45,823 nucleotides of DNA from Comamonadaceae bacterium (GTDB taxonomy: Bacteria > Pseudomonadota > Gammaproteobacteria > Burkholderiales > Burkholderiaceae_C). Positions 34,905 through 43,542 of this stretch are shown in pieces. Both the position numbers and the translations under genes were made by a program. The notes under the pieces were generated by a model that saw only the letters and a program-made list of their open reading frames with translations, did no database searches and had not been told where the DNA came from. The stretch covers positions 1 to 45,823 of the forward strand of contig CANGPV010000006.1 of NCBI GenBank assembly GCA_947455935.1, written 5' to 3'. How positions within the stretch are numbered: position 1 is the first letter of the stretch; each line of letters opens with the position of its first letter.

Positions 34905-36479
34905 TCAATTGTGGTTTTGAGGCAAAGAATAAGCTGCGGCTAACGCCATGTAGCCCGAAAGATTTATGTTTGTGCAGCCTTCGCTTTGCAGGATTGTTGC
35001 CACATCAGGTGCTGCGGCCATGCTGGCTTGTGCATCCAAAAACAAGGCCCTGCTGCGTCGGGCCAACACATCTTCCACGCAGCGGGCATATTCATAGCGA
35101 ACGGCAAACCTGACCATGGCTTCGCTCAATCCAGGCAGCAACCACACATCATGCCCTGGCAAGGCTTGCACTACCTGTGCTTCGTCGCCATACAAATGAA
35201 GACCTTGAGGTTGGCACAAGCCCTTGTTGTGCGATGAACGGGTGTCCGCGCCCACAAAATGAACGGTATCTGATTGCTGGCAAGGCGAAGGTGGCAGCAA
35301 ACCACTGCTCAGGCATTGGCTGAGGGTGTCCTGTGCCATGGCGCGGTAAGTGGTCCATTTACCGCCCGTGACCGTGATCAAGCCGCTTTGACTCACGCTG
35401 ACCGAATGTTCACGACTCAGGCCTTTGGTACTGGAGCCCTCTTCATGATGGGGCTTGACCAACGGCCGCAGACCCACCCAGACACTTTTTACATCAGACC
35501 GCCTAGGCGCCTTGGCCAAATACCGGGCCGATTCCCTCAGAATGAAATCCACTTCTTCATCAAACGCCTGCGGTTCACGCGGGAGGTCTTGGCGCGGTGT
35601 GTCGGTGGTGCCCAAGATCACCTTGCCCAACCAAGGTACGGCAAACAGTACCCGCCCGTCGGCGGTTTTGGGCACCAACAGCGCATGTTCACCGGGTAAA
35701 AAGTCACGGTCCACCACCAAATGCACGCCTTGGCTAGGTGACACCATGGCTTGCACCTGTTTGCCTTGCGCTTGCGCATCGAGTTGGCGCAAATGATCGA
35801 CCCATACACCGGTGGCGTTGATGATGCAGCGGGTCGCCAAGCGAATAGATTGACCGCCTTCTTGGTCTACAAACGTCAAGCCTTGCAATTGCCCTTGGTC
35901 ATGGTGCAACTGCGTGACAGGGCAATAGTTCATCAGCAATGCACCTTGGCGATGGGCTGTACGCGCCAAGTTAACGGCCAAACGGGCATCGTCAAATTGA
36001 CCATCCCAGTACTGCACACCGCCGCGCAAGCCTTGAGACTTGAGGCCAGGCATGCGGTTCATCACTTCTTGGGAATTTAAAAATTCGGTCCGCCCCAGGC
36101 CATGGGCGCCCGCTAAGAAATCGTAGAGCTTCAAACCCATGCCATAAAACCCTGTCTCCCACCAACGGTAAGAGGGCATGACAAAAGGGATAGGTTGCGC
36201 CAAATGCGGCACATCGTGCAATAGAACTGAGCGCTCATGCAAGGCCTCTCGCACCAAACCGATATTGCCTTGGGCTAAATAACGAACGCCGCCATGCACT
36301 AACTTGGTGGATCGTGAAGAGGTGCCCTTGGCAAAGTCATGCGACTCCAACAGGGCGACGCGGTAACCTCGTCGGCTTGCCTCTAGCGCAATGCCCAAAC
36401 CTGTTGCGCCTCCGCCTATGACCACGAGGTCAAATTCGGGCGTGTCGGTCAACTGCCGCAATATGTCAGAGCGCGTCAT
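34905..36479 (-). CDS. glpD: Aerobic glycerol-3-phosphate dehydrogenase
   Basis: A 524-residue FAD enzyme of the inner membrane, passing electrons from glycerol-3-phosphate to the quinone pool and making dihydroxyacetone phosphate. The FAD motif FDLVVIGGGATGLGIALEAS is at 16-35; RSTKLVHGGVRYLAQGNIGL follows, then the substrate region VGLRPLV and TVTGGKWTTYRAMA, and the C-terminal cap domain. Length is typical. It closes the glycerol operon. Two terminator-like hairpins lie directly before its ATG, the second ending 12 bases upstream, so its expression may depend on read-through. Confidence 0.95.
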   Translation of the reverse strand: MTRSDILRQLTDTPEFDLVVIGGGATGLGIALEASRRGYRVALLESHDFAKGTSSRSTKLVHGGVRYLAQGNIGLVREALHERSVLLHDVPHLAQPIPFVMPSYRWWETGFYGMGLKLYDFLAGAHGLGRTEFLNSQEVMNRMPGLKSQGLRGGVQYWDGQFDDARLAVNLARTAHRQGALLMNYCPVTQLHHDQGQLQGLTFVDQEGGQSIRLATRCIINATGVWVDHLRQLDAQAQGKQVQAMVSPSQGVHLVVDRDFLPGEHALLVPKTADGRVLFAVPWLGKVILGTTDTPRQDLPREPQAFDEEVDFILRESARYLAKAPRRSDVKSVWVGLRPLVKPHHEEGSSTKGLSREHSVSVSQSGLITVTGGKWTTYRAMAQDTLSQCLSSGLLPPSPCQQSDTVHFVGADTRSSHNKGLCQPQGLHLYGDEAQVVQALPGHDVWLLPGLSEAMVRFAVRYEYARCVEDVLARRSRALFLDAQASMAAAPDVATILQSEGCTNINLSGYMALAAAYSLPQNHN

Positions 36480-36490
36480 GGGTCCGTATC

Positions 36491-36523
36491 AAAAAAAGGC
36501 CTGCGCCCCTGGGAGCTGCAGGC
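36491..36523 (-). terminator. Second terminator-like hairpin, just before glpD
   Basis: On the minus strand GCCTGC (36523-36518) pairs with GCAGGC (36504-36499), loop of 13 bases, followed after one C by seven Ts (36497-36491). The T-run ends 11 bases before the glpD ATG, leaving no room for a downstream promoter. Confidence 0.7.
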
Positions 36524-36529
36524 ACTTAG

Positions 36530-36560
36530 AAAAAAACCACGCCCAAGCAGATGAGCGTGG
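36530..36560 (-). terminator. Terminator after glpV
   Basis: On the minus strand CCACGC (36560-36555) pairs with GCGTGG (36542-36537), followed by seven Ts (36536-36530). It lies 14 bases after the glpV stop and would end the transporter message. Confidence 0.75.
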
Positions 36561-36574
36561 TCTGCACTTAGGCC

Positions 36575-38308
36575 TTAACGAACGCGGCCTTCCTTCCAAG
36601 CATTGAGCAATTTCTCATAGGCAATGGTTTCACCCTTGGGTTTCTCATTGGCCAATTTGGCCCATGGAGCGGCTTTATCGCTTAAGTACTTGGCTGGGTC
36701 GCCTTTAGGATTGAGCTTGGGTGCGCAATGCGCCATGCCAGCTCGCTCCAAACGCGCCATCACGTCGTCCATCTCATTGGCCAAGTTGTCCATGGCTTGC
36801 TGTGGTGTTTTCTCACCCGTCACAGCCACCGCCACGTTTTTCCACCACAACTGAGCCAGCTTGGGATAGTCAGGCACGTTGGTTCCCGTGGGGGTCCAAG
36901 CCACACGCGCAGGGCTGCGGTAGAACTCCACCAAGCCGCCAAGTTTGGGCGCCATTTTGGTCATCGCATCCGAACGTATGTCGGATTCACGAATAGGTGT
37001 CAAACCAACCAAAGTTTTCTTCAGCGATGTGGTTTTGGCGGTTACAAACTGCGCATACAGCCAAGCTGCGGCGGTTTTGTTGGCATCGTGGTCTTTAAAG
37101 AAGGTCCATGAGCCCACGTCTTGGTAGCCGTTTTGCATGCCTTGCTTCCAGTAAGGACCGTTGGGGCCAGGTGCCATGCGCCACTTGGGCGTTCCATCGG
37201 CATTCACCACAGGCAAACCGGCCTTGGTCATGTCTGCCGTGAAAGCGGTGTACCAAAAGATTTGCTGGGCAATTTGACCTTGAGCAGGGACAGGACCGGC
37301 TTCGCCAAAAGTCATACCTGAGGCCTCTTTGGGCGCATATTTCTTCATCCAGTCCACATACTTGGTGAGCGCATACACAGCAGCAGGTGAGTTGGTGGCA
37401 CCACCGCGAGCCACTGAGGCACCCACGGGCGTGCATTTGTCTTCACCGACGCGGATGCCCCATTCGTCCACAGGCATGCCGTTGGGAATACCGATGTCAG
37501 CGGTACCCGCCATGGACAACCACGCATCGGTGAAACGCCAGCCCAGAGAGGGATCTTTCTTGCCGTAGTCCATGTGGCCATAAATAGGCTTGCCATCGAT
37601 GGTTTTCACGTCATTGGTGAAAAACTCGGCGATGTCTTCGTAAGCGCTCCAGTTCAAGGGCACGCCCAAGTCGTAGCCGTACTTGGCCTTGAACTTTTCC
37701 TTGATTTCTTTGCGCTCAAACAAATCTGCACGGAACCAGTACAGGTTGGCAAACTGTTGGTCAGGCAATTGGTAGAGTTTTTTGTCCGGTGCAGTGGTGA
37801 AGCTGGTGCCAATGAAGTCTTTCAAATCTAAGCCAGGGTTGGTCCACTCTTTGCCGGCACCTGCCATGTAGTCGGTCAAGTTCATGATCTTGCCGTAACG
37901 GTAATGCGTACCGATCAAATCAGAATCAGAAATCCAGCCGTCATAAATCGACTTGCCCGACTGCATAGAAGTTTGCAGTTTTTCAACCACGTCACCTTCT
38001 TGAATCAGGTCATGCTTGACGGTGATACCGGTGATCTCGGTAAAGGCCTTGGCCAAAGTTTTGGATTCGTACTCGTGGGTGGTGATGGTCTCCGATACCA
38101 CTGAGATTTCTTTCACACCCTTGGCTTGGAGTTTTTTAGCAGCCTCAATGAACCACTTCATCTCCGCCATTTGCTTGTCTTTGGACAAGGTGGAGGGCTG
38201 GAACTCGTTGTCCACCCACTTTTTCGCCTCTGCTTCGCCTGCCCAAGCGCTGTGCCCCAGCACCAGCGCGCAAGCTGCAAAAGCTATTGCACGGTATTTC
38301 ATTTTCAT
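36575..38308 (-). CDS. glpV: Glycerol ABC transporter, periplasmic binding protein
   Basis: A 577-residue solute-binding protein with a clear signal peptide (MKMKYRAIAFAACALVLGHS, cleavage after AWA). It belongs to the large family-1 type found in the glpSTPQUV glycerol transporter of Rhizobium. Recognisable parts: EISVVSETITTHEYESKTLA and YDGWISDSDLIGTHYR, then PQFANLYWFRADLF-like aromatic-rich segments that may stack on a polyol. It is longer than usual sugar-binding proteins (about 420). GGAG lies six bases before the ATG. Hairpins flank the gene on both sides, which often favours high expression of binding proteins. Confidence 0.92.
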   Translation of the reverse strand: MKMKYRAIAFAACALVLGHSAWAGEAEAKKWVDNEFQPSTLSKDKQMAEMKWFIEAAKKLQAKGVKEISVVSETITTHEYESKTLAKAFTEITGITVKHDLIQEGDVVEKLQTSMQSGKSIYDGWISDSDLIGTHYRYGKIMNLTDYMAGAGKEWTNPGLDLKDFIGTSFTTAPDKKLYQLPDQQFANLYWFRADLFERKEIKEKFKAKYGYDLGVPLNWSAYEDIAEFFTNDVKTIDGKPIYGHMDYGKKDPSLGWRFTDAWLSMAGTADIGIPNGMPVDEWGIRVGEDKCTPVGASVARGGATNSPAAVYALTKYVDWMKKYAPKEASGMTFGEAGPVPAQGQIAQQIFWYTAFTADMTKAGLPVVNADGTPKWRMAPGPNGPYWKQGMQNGYQDVGSWTFFKDHDANKTAAAWLYAQFVTAKTTSLKKTLVGLTPIRESDIRSDAMTKMAPKLGGLVEFYRSPARVAWTPTGTNVPDYPKLAQLWWKNVAVAVTGEKTPQQAMDNLANEMDDVMARLERAGMAHCAPKLNPKGDPAKYLSDKAAPWAKLANEKPKGETIAYEKLLNAWKEGRVR

Positions 38309-38325
38309 GCCAGTCTCCTTAAAGT

Positions 38326-38389
38326 TTCCCCTTGCTTTGAGAAAACACGTGTCTTGGGGAAGTTTCAGACCGTGTCGTGGAATGGTCTG
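38326..38389 (-). repeat. Two hairpins in the glpU-glpV gap
   Basis: CAGACC/GGTCTG (38366-38389) and TTCCCC/GGGGAA (about 38327-38361) occupy most of the 82-base gap. Neither has a T-run. They may act as RNA stability or attenuation elements that set the amount of binding protein relative to the permeases. Confidence 0.5.
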
Positions 38390-38390
38390 G

Positions 38391-38699
38391 CTAGCCCTTG
38401 CGCATCACAAGCACCAGCCACACCGCACTCACCAAAGTCGCCCACCAAATGGAAGGCTCCTCATTCAAACCCAACCAAATCAATAGCTGCCCAGCCAAGC
38501 CCACGAACATCAGGTGCAAATAGGCGCAACCCAAAAGACCAATGAACAAGCGGTCTCCACGGGTGGTCACCAAGGGCAAAAACCCTTTTCGCGCCACCGT
38601 GGGCGAACGCCGCTCCCACACCGTCATACCGATCAGCATCAGCACGATGCAGCAGAAAAAAACCGCCACTGGCGTGGTCCAAGCCATCCACTCAAGCAT
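38391..38699 (-). CDS. glpU: DUF2160 small membrane protein of the glycerol transporter
   Basis: A 102-residue membrane protein with about three hydrophobic segments (VAVFFCCIVLMLIGMTVW; FIGLLGCAYLHLMFVGLAGQ; WWATLVSAVWLVLVM). It matches the DUF2160 family, whose members lie in glycerol ABC operons and are called GlpU in Rhizobium. Its role is unproven; it may be an accessory subunit of the permease. It is 21 bases after glpQ. Confidence 0.85.
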   Translation of the reverse strand: MLEWMAWTTPVAVFFCCIVLMLIGMTVWERRSPTVARKGFLPLVTTRGDRLFIGLLGCAYLHLMFVGLAGQLLIWLGLNEEPSIWWATLVSAVWLVLVMRKG

Positions 38700-38720
38700 G
38701 GTGTTGTCTCCTACTGTGGG

Positions 38721-39525
<805 letters not shown>

Positions 39526-39533
<8 letters not shown>

Positions 39534-40407
39534 GGCTGCTCTCCTTGGCTTGGGTGCCTACGCTTTGCATCCAGTTGTAGAGGATGAAGCACAGCAACAA
39601 AATGATGAGGAAGTAAATCAGCGAGAAAGCTGCCGCGGGTCCGAGGTCGAATTGGCCCACGGCTTTTTGCGTCAGGTATTGGCTGAGGAAGGTGGTGGAG
39701 TTGCCCGGGCCGCCACCGGTCAGCACAAAAGGCTCGGTGTAAATCATGAAACTGTCCATGAAACGCAGCAGCACCGCAATCATCAACACGCCGCGCAACT
39801 TGGGCAGTTGGATATAGCGAAACACCGCCAATTTGGAAGCGCCGTCAATCTGTGCAGCTTGGTAGTAAGCGTCGGGAATGCTGCGTAAACCTGCATAGCC
39901 CAGCAGCGCCACCAAGGGCGTCCAATGCCAGATGTCCATCACCAACACCGTGAGCCAAGCATCCCGGGCATTGCCGGTGTAGTTGTAGTCAATGCCCAAG
40001 CCTTGCAAAGCCGCACCCAGCAACCCTATATCTGCACGGCCATAGATTTGCCAAATCGTTCCCACCACATTCCAGGGGATCAGCAAGGACAAAGCCACCA
40101 ACACCAAGGTGACTGAAGACTGCCAGCCTTTGGCGGGCATGGACAAGGCCAAGGCGATGCCCAAAGGTATCTCCAACAACAAGACTGCGCAGGAGAACAA
40201 CAGTTGCCGCCATAAAGCCTCGTGCAAGTCTTGGTCACGCATGACAGCAGCAAACCACTCGGTTCCTACAAACACCCGTCGTTCAGGGGAGATGATGTCT
40301 TGCACCGAATAATTGACCACCGTCATCAACGGCAAGATGGCCGAAAACGCCACGCACAACAGCACCGGCAAAATGAGAAACCACGCTTTTTGGTTGACGG
40401 GCTTCAT
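39526..40407 (-). CDS. glpP: Glycerol ABC transporter permease (MalF type)
   Basis: A 293-residue MalF-type permease with six predicted membrane segments. Its EAA loop is SIPDAYYQAAQIDGASKLAV followed by IQLPKLRG. It overlaps glpT by four bases at its start and glpQ by eight at its end, so the transporter subunits are translationally coupled. Conserved features (FVLTGGGPGNSTTFLSQYL) are those of polyol and sugar permeases. Confidence 0.9.
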
Positions 40408-41495
40408 GCGATCAACTCCTCGTTGGCGTAAAAGCAGCTGTGTTCGCCCATGACTTGCAAATAAACAGTTTGTCCGGTTTGTGCCGGTGCTACGCCGTCT
40501 GCGGCCATGCGTACCCGCACAGTTTCACCCGCACACTGCGTGGTGAGCAAACCGCTGTTACCCAAGTCTTGCCAACGCAGCACTTGCGCTGGCAAACACC
40601 CTGCACGGGCTTGGGGGTAGACCTGTATGTATTCGGGGCGAATACCCAGCTTCAAGGTCTGATGGTTCGACAAGCTGTGGGCTTGCGAATCCGACAAGGT
40701 CAAGGCGTGGCCACCTATGGTCAAGGTGTTGTCGCTGGCCGTGGCAGAGAGAAAATTCATTCCCGGCGAGCCAATGAAATGGCCCACAAAGGTATGGGCT
40801 GGACGTTCAAACAAAGCTTCGGCACTGCCCACCTGTACCGCCCGTCCGCGGGTCATCACCACCACCTCTTGGGCAAAAGTCAGCGCCTCGACCTGATCAT
40901 GGGTGACATAAATGAGGGTGTGCTTCAACTCTTGATGCACTTGTTTGAGCTTGCGCCGCAGCTGCCATTTCAGGTGCGGGTCGATCACGGTCAGCGGCTC
41001 ATCAAACAAAATTGCCGCCACATCGGGGCGAACCAAACCACGGCCTAAGGAGATTTTTTGCTTGGCGTCAGCCGACAAACCGGCCGCTCTTTGGTTCAGC
41101 TGCCCGCTGAGTTCAAGCATTTCGGCGATTTGACCCACCCGCTCTCGAATCTTGTCTTCAGCCATGCGTCGGTTGCGCAAGGGAAAAGCCAAGTTATCGG
41201 CCACGGTCATGGTGTCGTAAATGACGGGGAACTGGAACACTTGGGCAATATTGCGCTGCTGCGGCGTCTTGTCAGTGACGTCCTCGCCATTGAAAAGCAC
41301 CTGACCTTGAGACGGCTTGACCAAGCCCGACATGATGTTGAGCAGGGTGGTTTTGCCGCAGCCAGAAGGTCCGAGCAAGGCATACGCACCGCCTGCTTTG
41401 AAATGCATCTTCAGGGGCAACAAGGCAAAGTCACTGTCTTGCTGCGGGTTGGGGCCATAAGCGTGGGCCAAATCCAAATCGATGGCTGCCACCAT
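40404..41495 (-). CDS. glpT: Glycerol ABC transporter ATPase with degenerate signature
   Basis: A 363-residue MalK-type ATPase with a C-terminal OB-type regulatory domain. Walker A GPSGCGKTT (42-50), Q-loop QVFQFPVIYDTMTV, Walker B AILFDEP (Glu166) and H-loop IYVTHDQVEAL (His199) are all canonical, but the signature is LSADAKQKISLGRG (140-153) instead of LSGGQQQR. It is one base from glpS. It is the partner of GlpS, which has the reverse pattern. The name follows the Rhizobium operon; it is not the E. coli glycerol-3-phosphate antiporter. Confidence 0.9.
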   Translation of the reverse strand: MVAAIDLDLAHAYGPNPQQDSDFALLPLKMHFKAGGAYALLGPSGCGKTTLLNIMSGLVKPSQGQVLFNGEDVTDKTPQQRNIAQVFQFPVIYDTMTVADNLAFPLRNRRMAEDKIRERVGQIAEMLELSGQLNQRAAGLSADAKQKISLGRGLVRPDVAAILFDEPLTVIDPHLKWQLRRKLKQVHQELKHTLIYVTHDQVEALTFAQEVVVMTRGRAVQVGSAEALFERPAHTFVGHFIGSPGMNFLSATASDNTLTIGGHALTLSDSQAHSLSNHQTLKLGIRPEYIQVYPQARAGCLPAQVLRWQDLGNSGLLTTQCAGETVRVRMAADGVAPAQTGQTVYLQVMGEHSCFYANEELIA

Positions 41496-41496
41496 A

Positions 41497-42576
41497 TCAG
41501 CGCCCTCCTTGCATCAGGTTCAGGGGCAAGCGAAGCAAGGCACCCGATACATCAAACACATAGGCGTCTTGCGGGTTGATATAGACCGTCAAGGCTTGGC
41601 CGATATCAAACACATGCACCCCCGTGGTTTGCATGACCAACTCGATGCCCCCGCAATCTAGATGCACAAAGGTGTCGGTGCCGGAGATTTCTGCCAGTTG
41701 CACCCGCCCAACCAAACCCACGTCGCCCTCAAGCGGATGGGTATGCAAAGCAGAGGCCCGCAGCCCCAGCTGCAACTGTGACGCTGCCAAGTCCAGTTTT
41801 TCTAAGGTCAACGCTGTGTGGTTATCCAAATGCCATTGGCCATGGTGGGCATGGGCTTGCAACACATTAAGAGGCGGGTCGCTGAAGGCGCGGGCTACAT
41901 CCAGCGACTGGGGTTGGCGAAACACCTCTAAGGTGGGCCCATATTGCAGCACCCGCCCTTCTTTCATCACGGCGGTATAGCCACCCAACAGCAAAGCTTC
42001 GCTGGGTTCGGTGGTGGCGTACACCACAGTGCCACTGCCCGAATCGAACAACTGGGTAAGGTCTTCTCGCAGTTCTTCGCGCAATTTGTAGTCAAGGTTC
42101 ACCAATGGTTCATCTAACAACATGAGCGGAGCACGCTTAGCCAAAGCCCTGGCCAAAGCCACCCGCTGCTGCTGACCGCCCGATAACTCAGCAGGTAAGC
42201 GCTGCAAAAAAGGGTCTATGCGCAAACGCTTGGCTATCGCATGTACTTGCGCCTCGATACCCGACTCACCTCGCAATCGCAAAGGTGAAGCGATGTTGTC
42301 AAACACAGTCATGGAGGGATAGTTGATGAACTGCTGGTAGACCATGGCCACGTGGCGCTCTCGCACAGCCACGCCCGTGACGTCGAGGTCGTTCACCCAT
42401 AAACGCCCGGTGGTGGGTACATCCAAGCCCGCCATGATGCGCATCAGACTGGTTTTGCCCGCTTGGGTCGCGCCCAGCAATACCGTTACCGCATTCGCGA
42501 CCAGCGCCAAGTTCAAAGGGTACAAATGAACCTGGGCGCCGACAGTTTGGCTGATGTCTTCAAGTTTCAGGGTCAT
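41497..42576 (-). CDS. glpS: Glycerol ABC transporter ATPase with altered H-loop
   Basis: A 359-residue MalK-type ATPase, first gene of the transporter operon. Walker A is GATQAGKTS (35-43), the signature LSGGQQQRVALARAL (131-145) is intact, Walker B is LMLLDEP (Glu156). The H-loop expected as YVTHDQxEA reads YATTEPSEA, with Thr189 in place of the switch His. Together with GlpT it should form one full and one degenerate ATP site. A C-terminal OB-type domain follows. The promoter lies in the 136-base region shared with glpR. Confidence 0.9.
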   Translation of the reverse strand: MTLKLEDISQTVGAQVHLYPLNLALVANAVTVLLGATQAGKTSLMRIMAGLDVPTTGRLWVNDLDVTGVAVRERHVAMVYQQFINYPSMTVFDNIASPLRLRGESGIEAQVHAIAKRLRIDPFLQRLPAELSGGQQQRVALARALAKRAPLMLLDEPLVNLDYKLREELREDLTQLFDSGSGTVVYATTEPSEALLLGGYTAVMKEGRVLQYGPTLEVFRQPQSLDVARAFSDPPLNVLQAHAHHGQWHLDNHTALTLEKLDLAASQLQLGLRASALHTHPLEGDVGLVGRVQLAEISGTDTFVHLDCGGIELVMQTTGVHVFDIGQALTVYINPQDAYVFDVSGALLRLPLNLMQGGR

Positions 42577-42606
42577 GGTCGGGGATACATGTCATTTTCT
42601 TTTCTT

Positions 42607-42642
42607 TTCGCATTTTTGTTCGTATTTGTTTTTATTGATTCG
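42607..42642. promoter_or_regulatory. Probable GlpR operator (TTCG repeats)
   Basis: Three TTCG half-sites in direct order (42607-42610, 42619-42622, 42639-42642) sit in AT-rich context in the glpS-glpR divergent region: TTTTCGCATTT, TTGTTCGTATTTG and GATTCGGTATTTT. The E. coli GlpR operator half-site is WATKTTCGWT, and DeoR-family regulators commonly use TTCG. Control of both glpS and glpR is expected from the position. Confidence 0.55.
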
Positions 42643-42712
42643 GTATTTTCCCTAGCCTGCCCCAACTTGGACTTGGTTTATGGTTGCTCCCAACGTGACG
42701 CGATAAGCCTTT

Positions 42713-43516
42713 ATGAACACCAATCCTCGTCAAACACAGCTGCTCGACCTGGTTCAAGCCCAGGGTTCAGCCTCAATTGAATACCTGGCCGAAACCTTTT
42801 CGGTGACCCTGCAAACCGTGCGCCGCGATGTGCAGCGCTTGGCCGAGGCGGGATTGCTGTCGCGGTTTCATGGTGGGGTGCGTTTACCCAGTTCCACCAC
42901 CGAAAACATCGCCTACCGCCAACGCCAAGCCCTGTCCTTGGACGGCAAAAACCGTATCGCCAAAGCCGTGGCTGCCAGCGTGCCGCATGGCTGTTCTTTG
43001 CTCATGAACATTGGCACCACCATGGAGGCGGTCGCCAGAGAGTTGCGTCAGCACCGAGGGTTGCGCGTCATCACCAACAACCTGAATGTGGCACTGATCA
43101 TGAGCGACAACCCCGATTGCGAGGTGATTGTCACCGGTGGCGTGGTGCGTGGCGTTGACCGCGGCATCGTGGGCGAGGCCACGGTGGAATTCATCCGGCA
43201 ATTCAAAGTGGATATTGGTCTCATAGGCATCAGCGGCATCGAGGGAGATGGCACCATGCGTGACTTCGACTACCGCGAAGTCAAGGTAGCCAAAACCATC
43301 ATCGAACACTCGCGCGAAGTCTGGCTGGCCGCAGACAGCACCAAATTCAACCGCCCAGCCATGGTGGAATTGGCGCATTTGTCGCACATCGACCGCCTGT
43401 TCACCGATTCGCCACCGCCGACCAGCTTTGCCAACCTGCTGGAGCAATCGGGCGTGGAATGCACCGTCGCCGATGAGCGCAGTTCAAGCCCCGCCACGCT
43501 GTCCTTGGTGAGCTGA
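42713..43516 (+). CDS. glpR: DeoR-family glycerol repressor
   Basis: A 267-residue DeoR-family regulator. The N-terminal winged helix (IEYLAETFSVTLQTVRRDVQ, about 18-37) is followed by SRFHGGV, the DeoR linker, and a sugar-phosphate isomerase-like sensor domain (LMNIGTTMEAVARELR; VTGGVVRGVDRGIVGEATVE; ADSTKFNRPAMV). E. coli GlpR responds to glycerol-3-phosphate; the same is likely here because the genes on both sides are for glycerol. It is divergent from the transporter operon and 26 bases before glpK. Confidence 0.92.
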   Translation: MNTNPRQTQLLDLVQAQGSASIEYLAETFSVTLQTVRRDVQRLAEAGLLSRFHGGVRLPSSTTENIAYRQRQALSLDGKNRIAKAVAASVPHGCSLLMNIGTTMEAVARELRQHRGLRVITNNLNVALIMSDNPDCEVIVTGGVVRGVDRGIVGEATVEFIRQFKVDIGLIGISGIEGDGTMRDFDYREVKVAKTIIEHSREVWLAADSTKFNRPAMVELAHLSHIDRLFTDSPPPTSFANLLEQSGVECTVADERSSSPATLSLVS

Positions 43517-43542
43517 CCACCTTATTTGCTTTAAACGAGACC

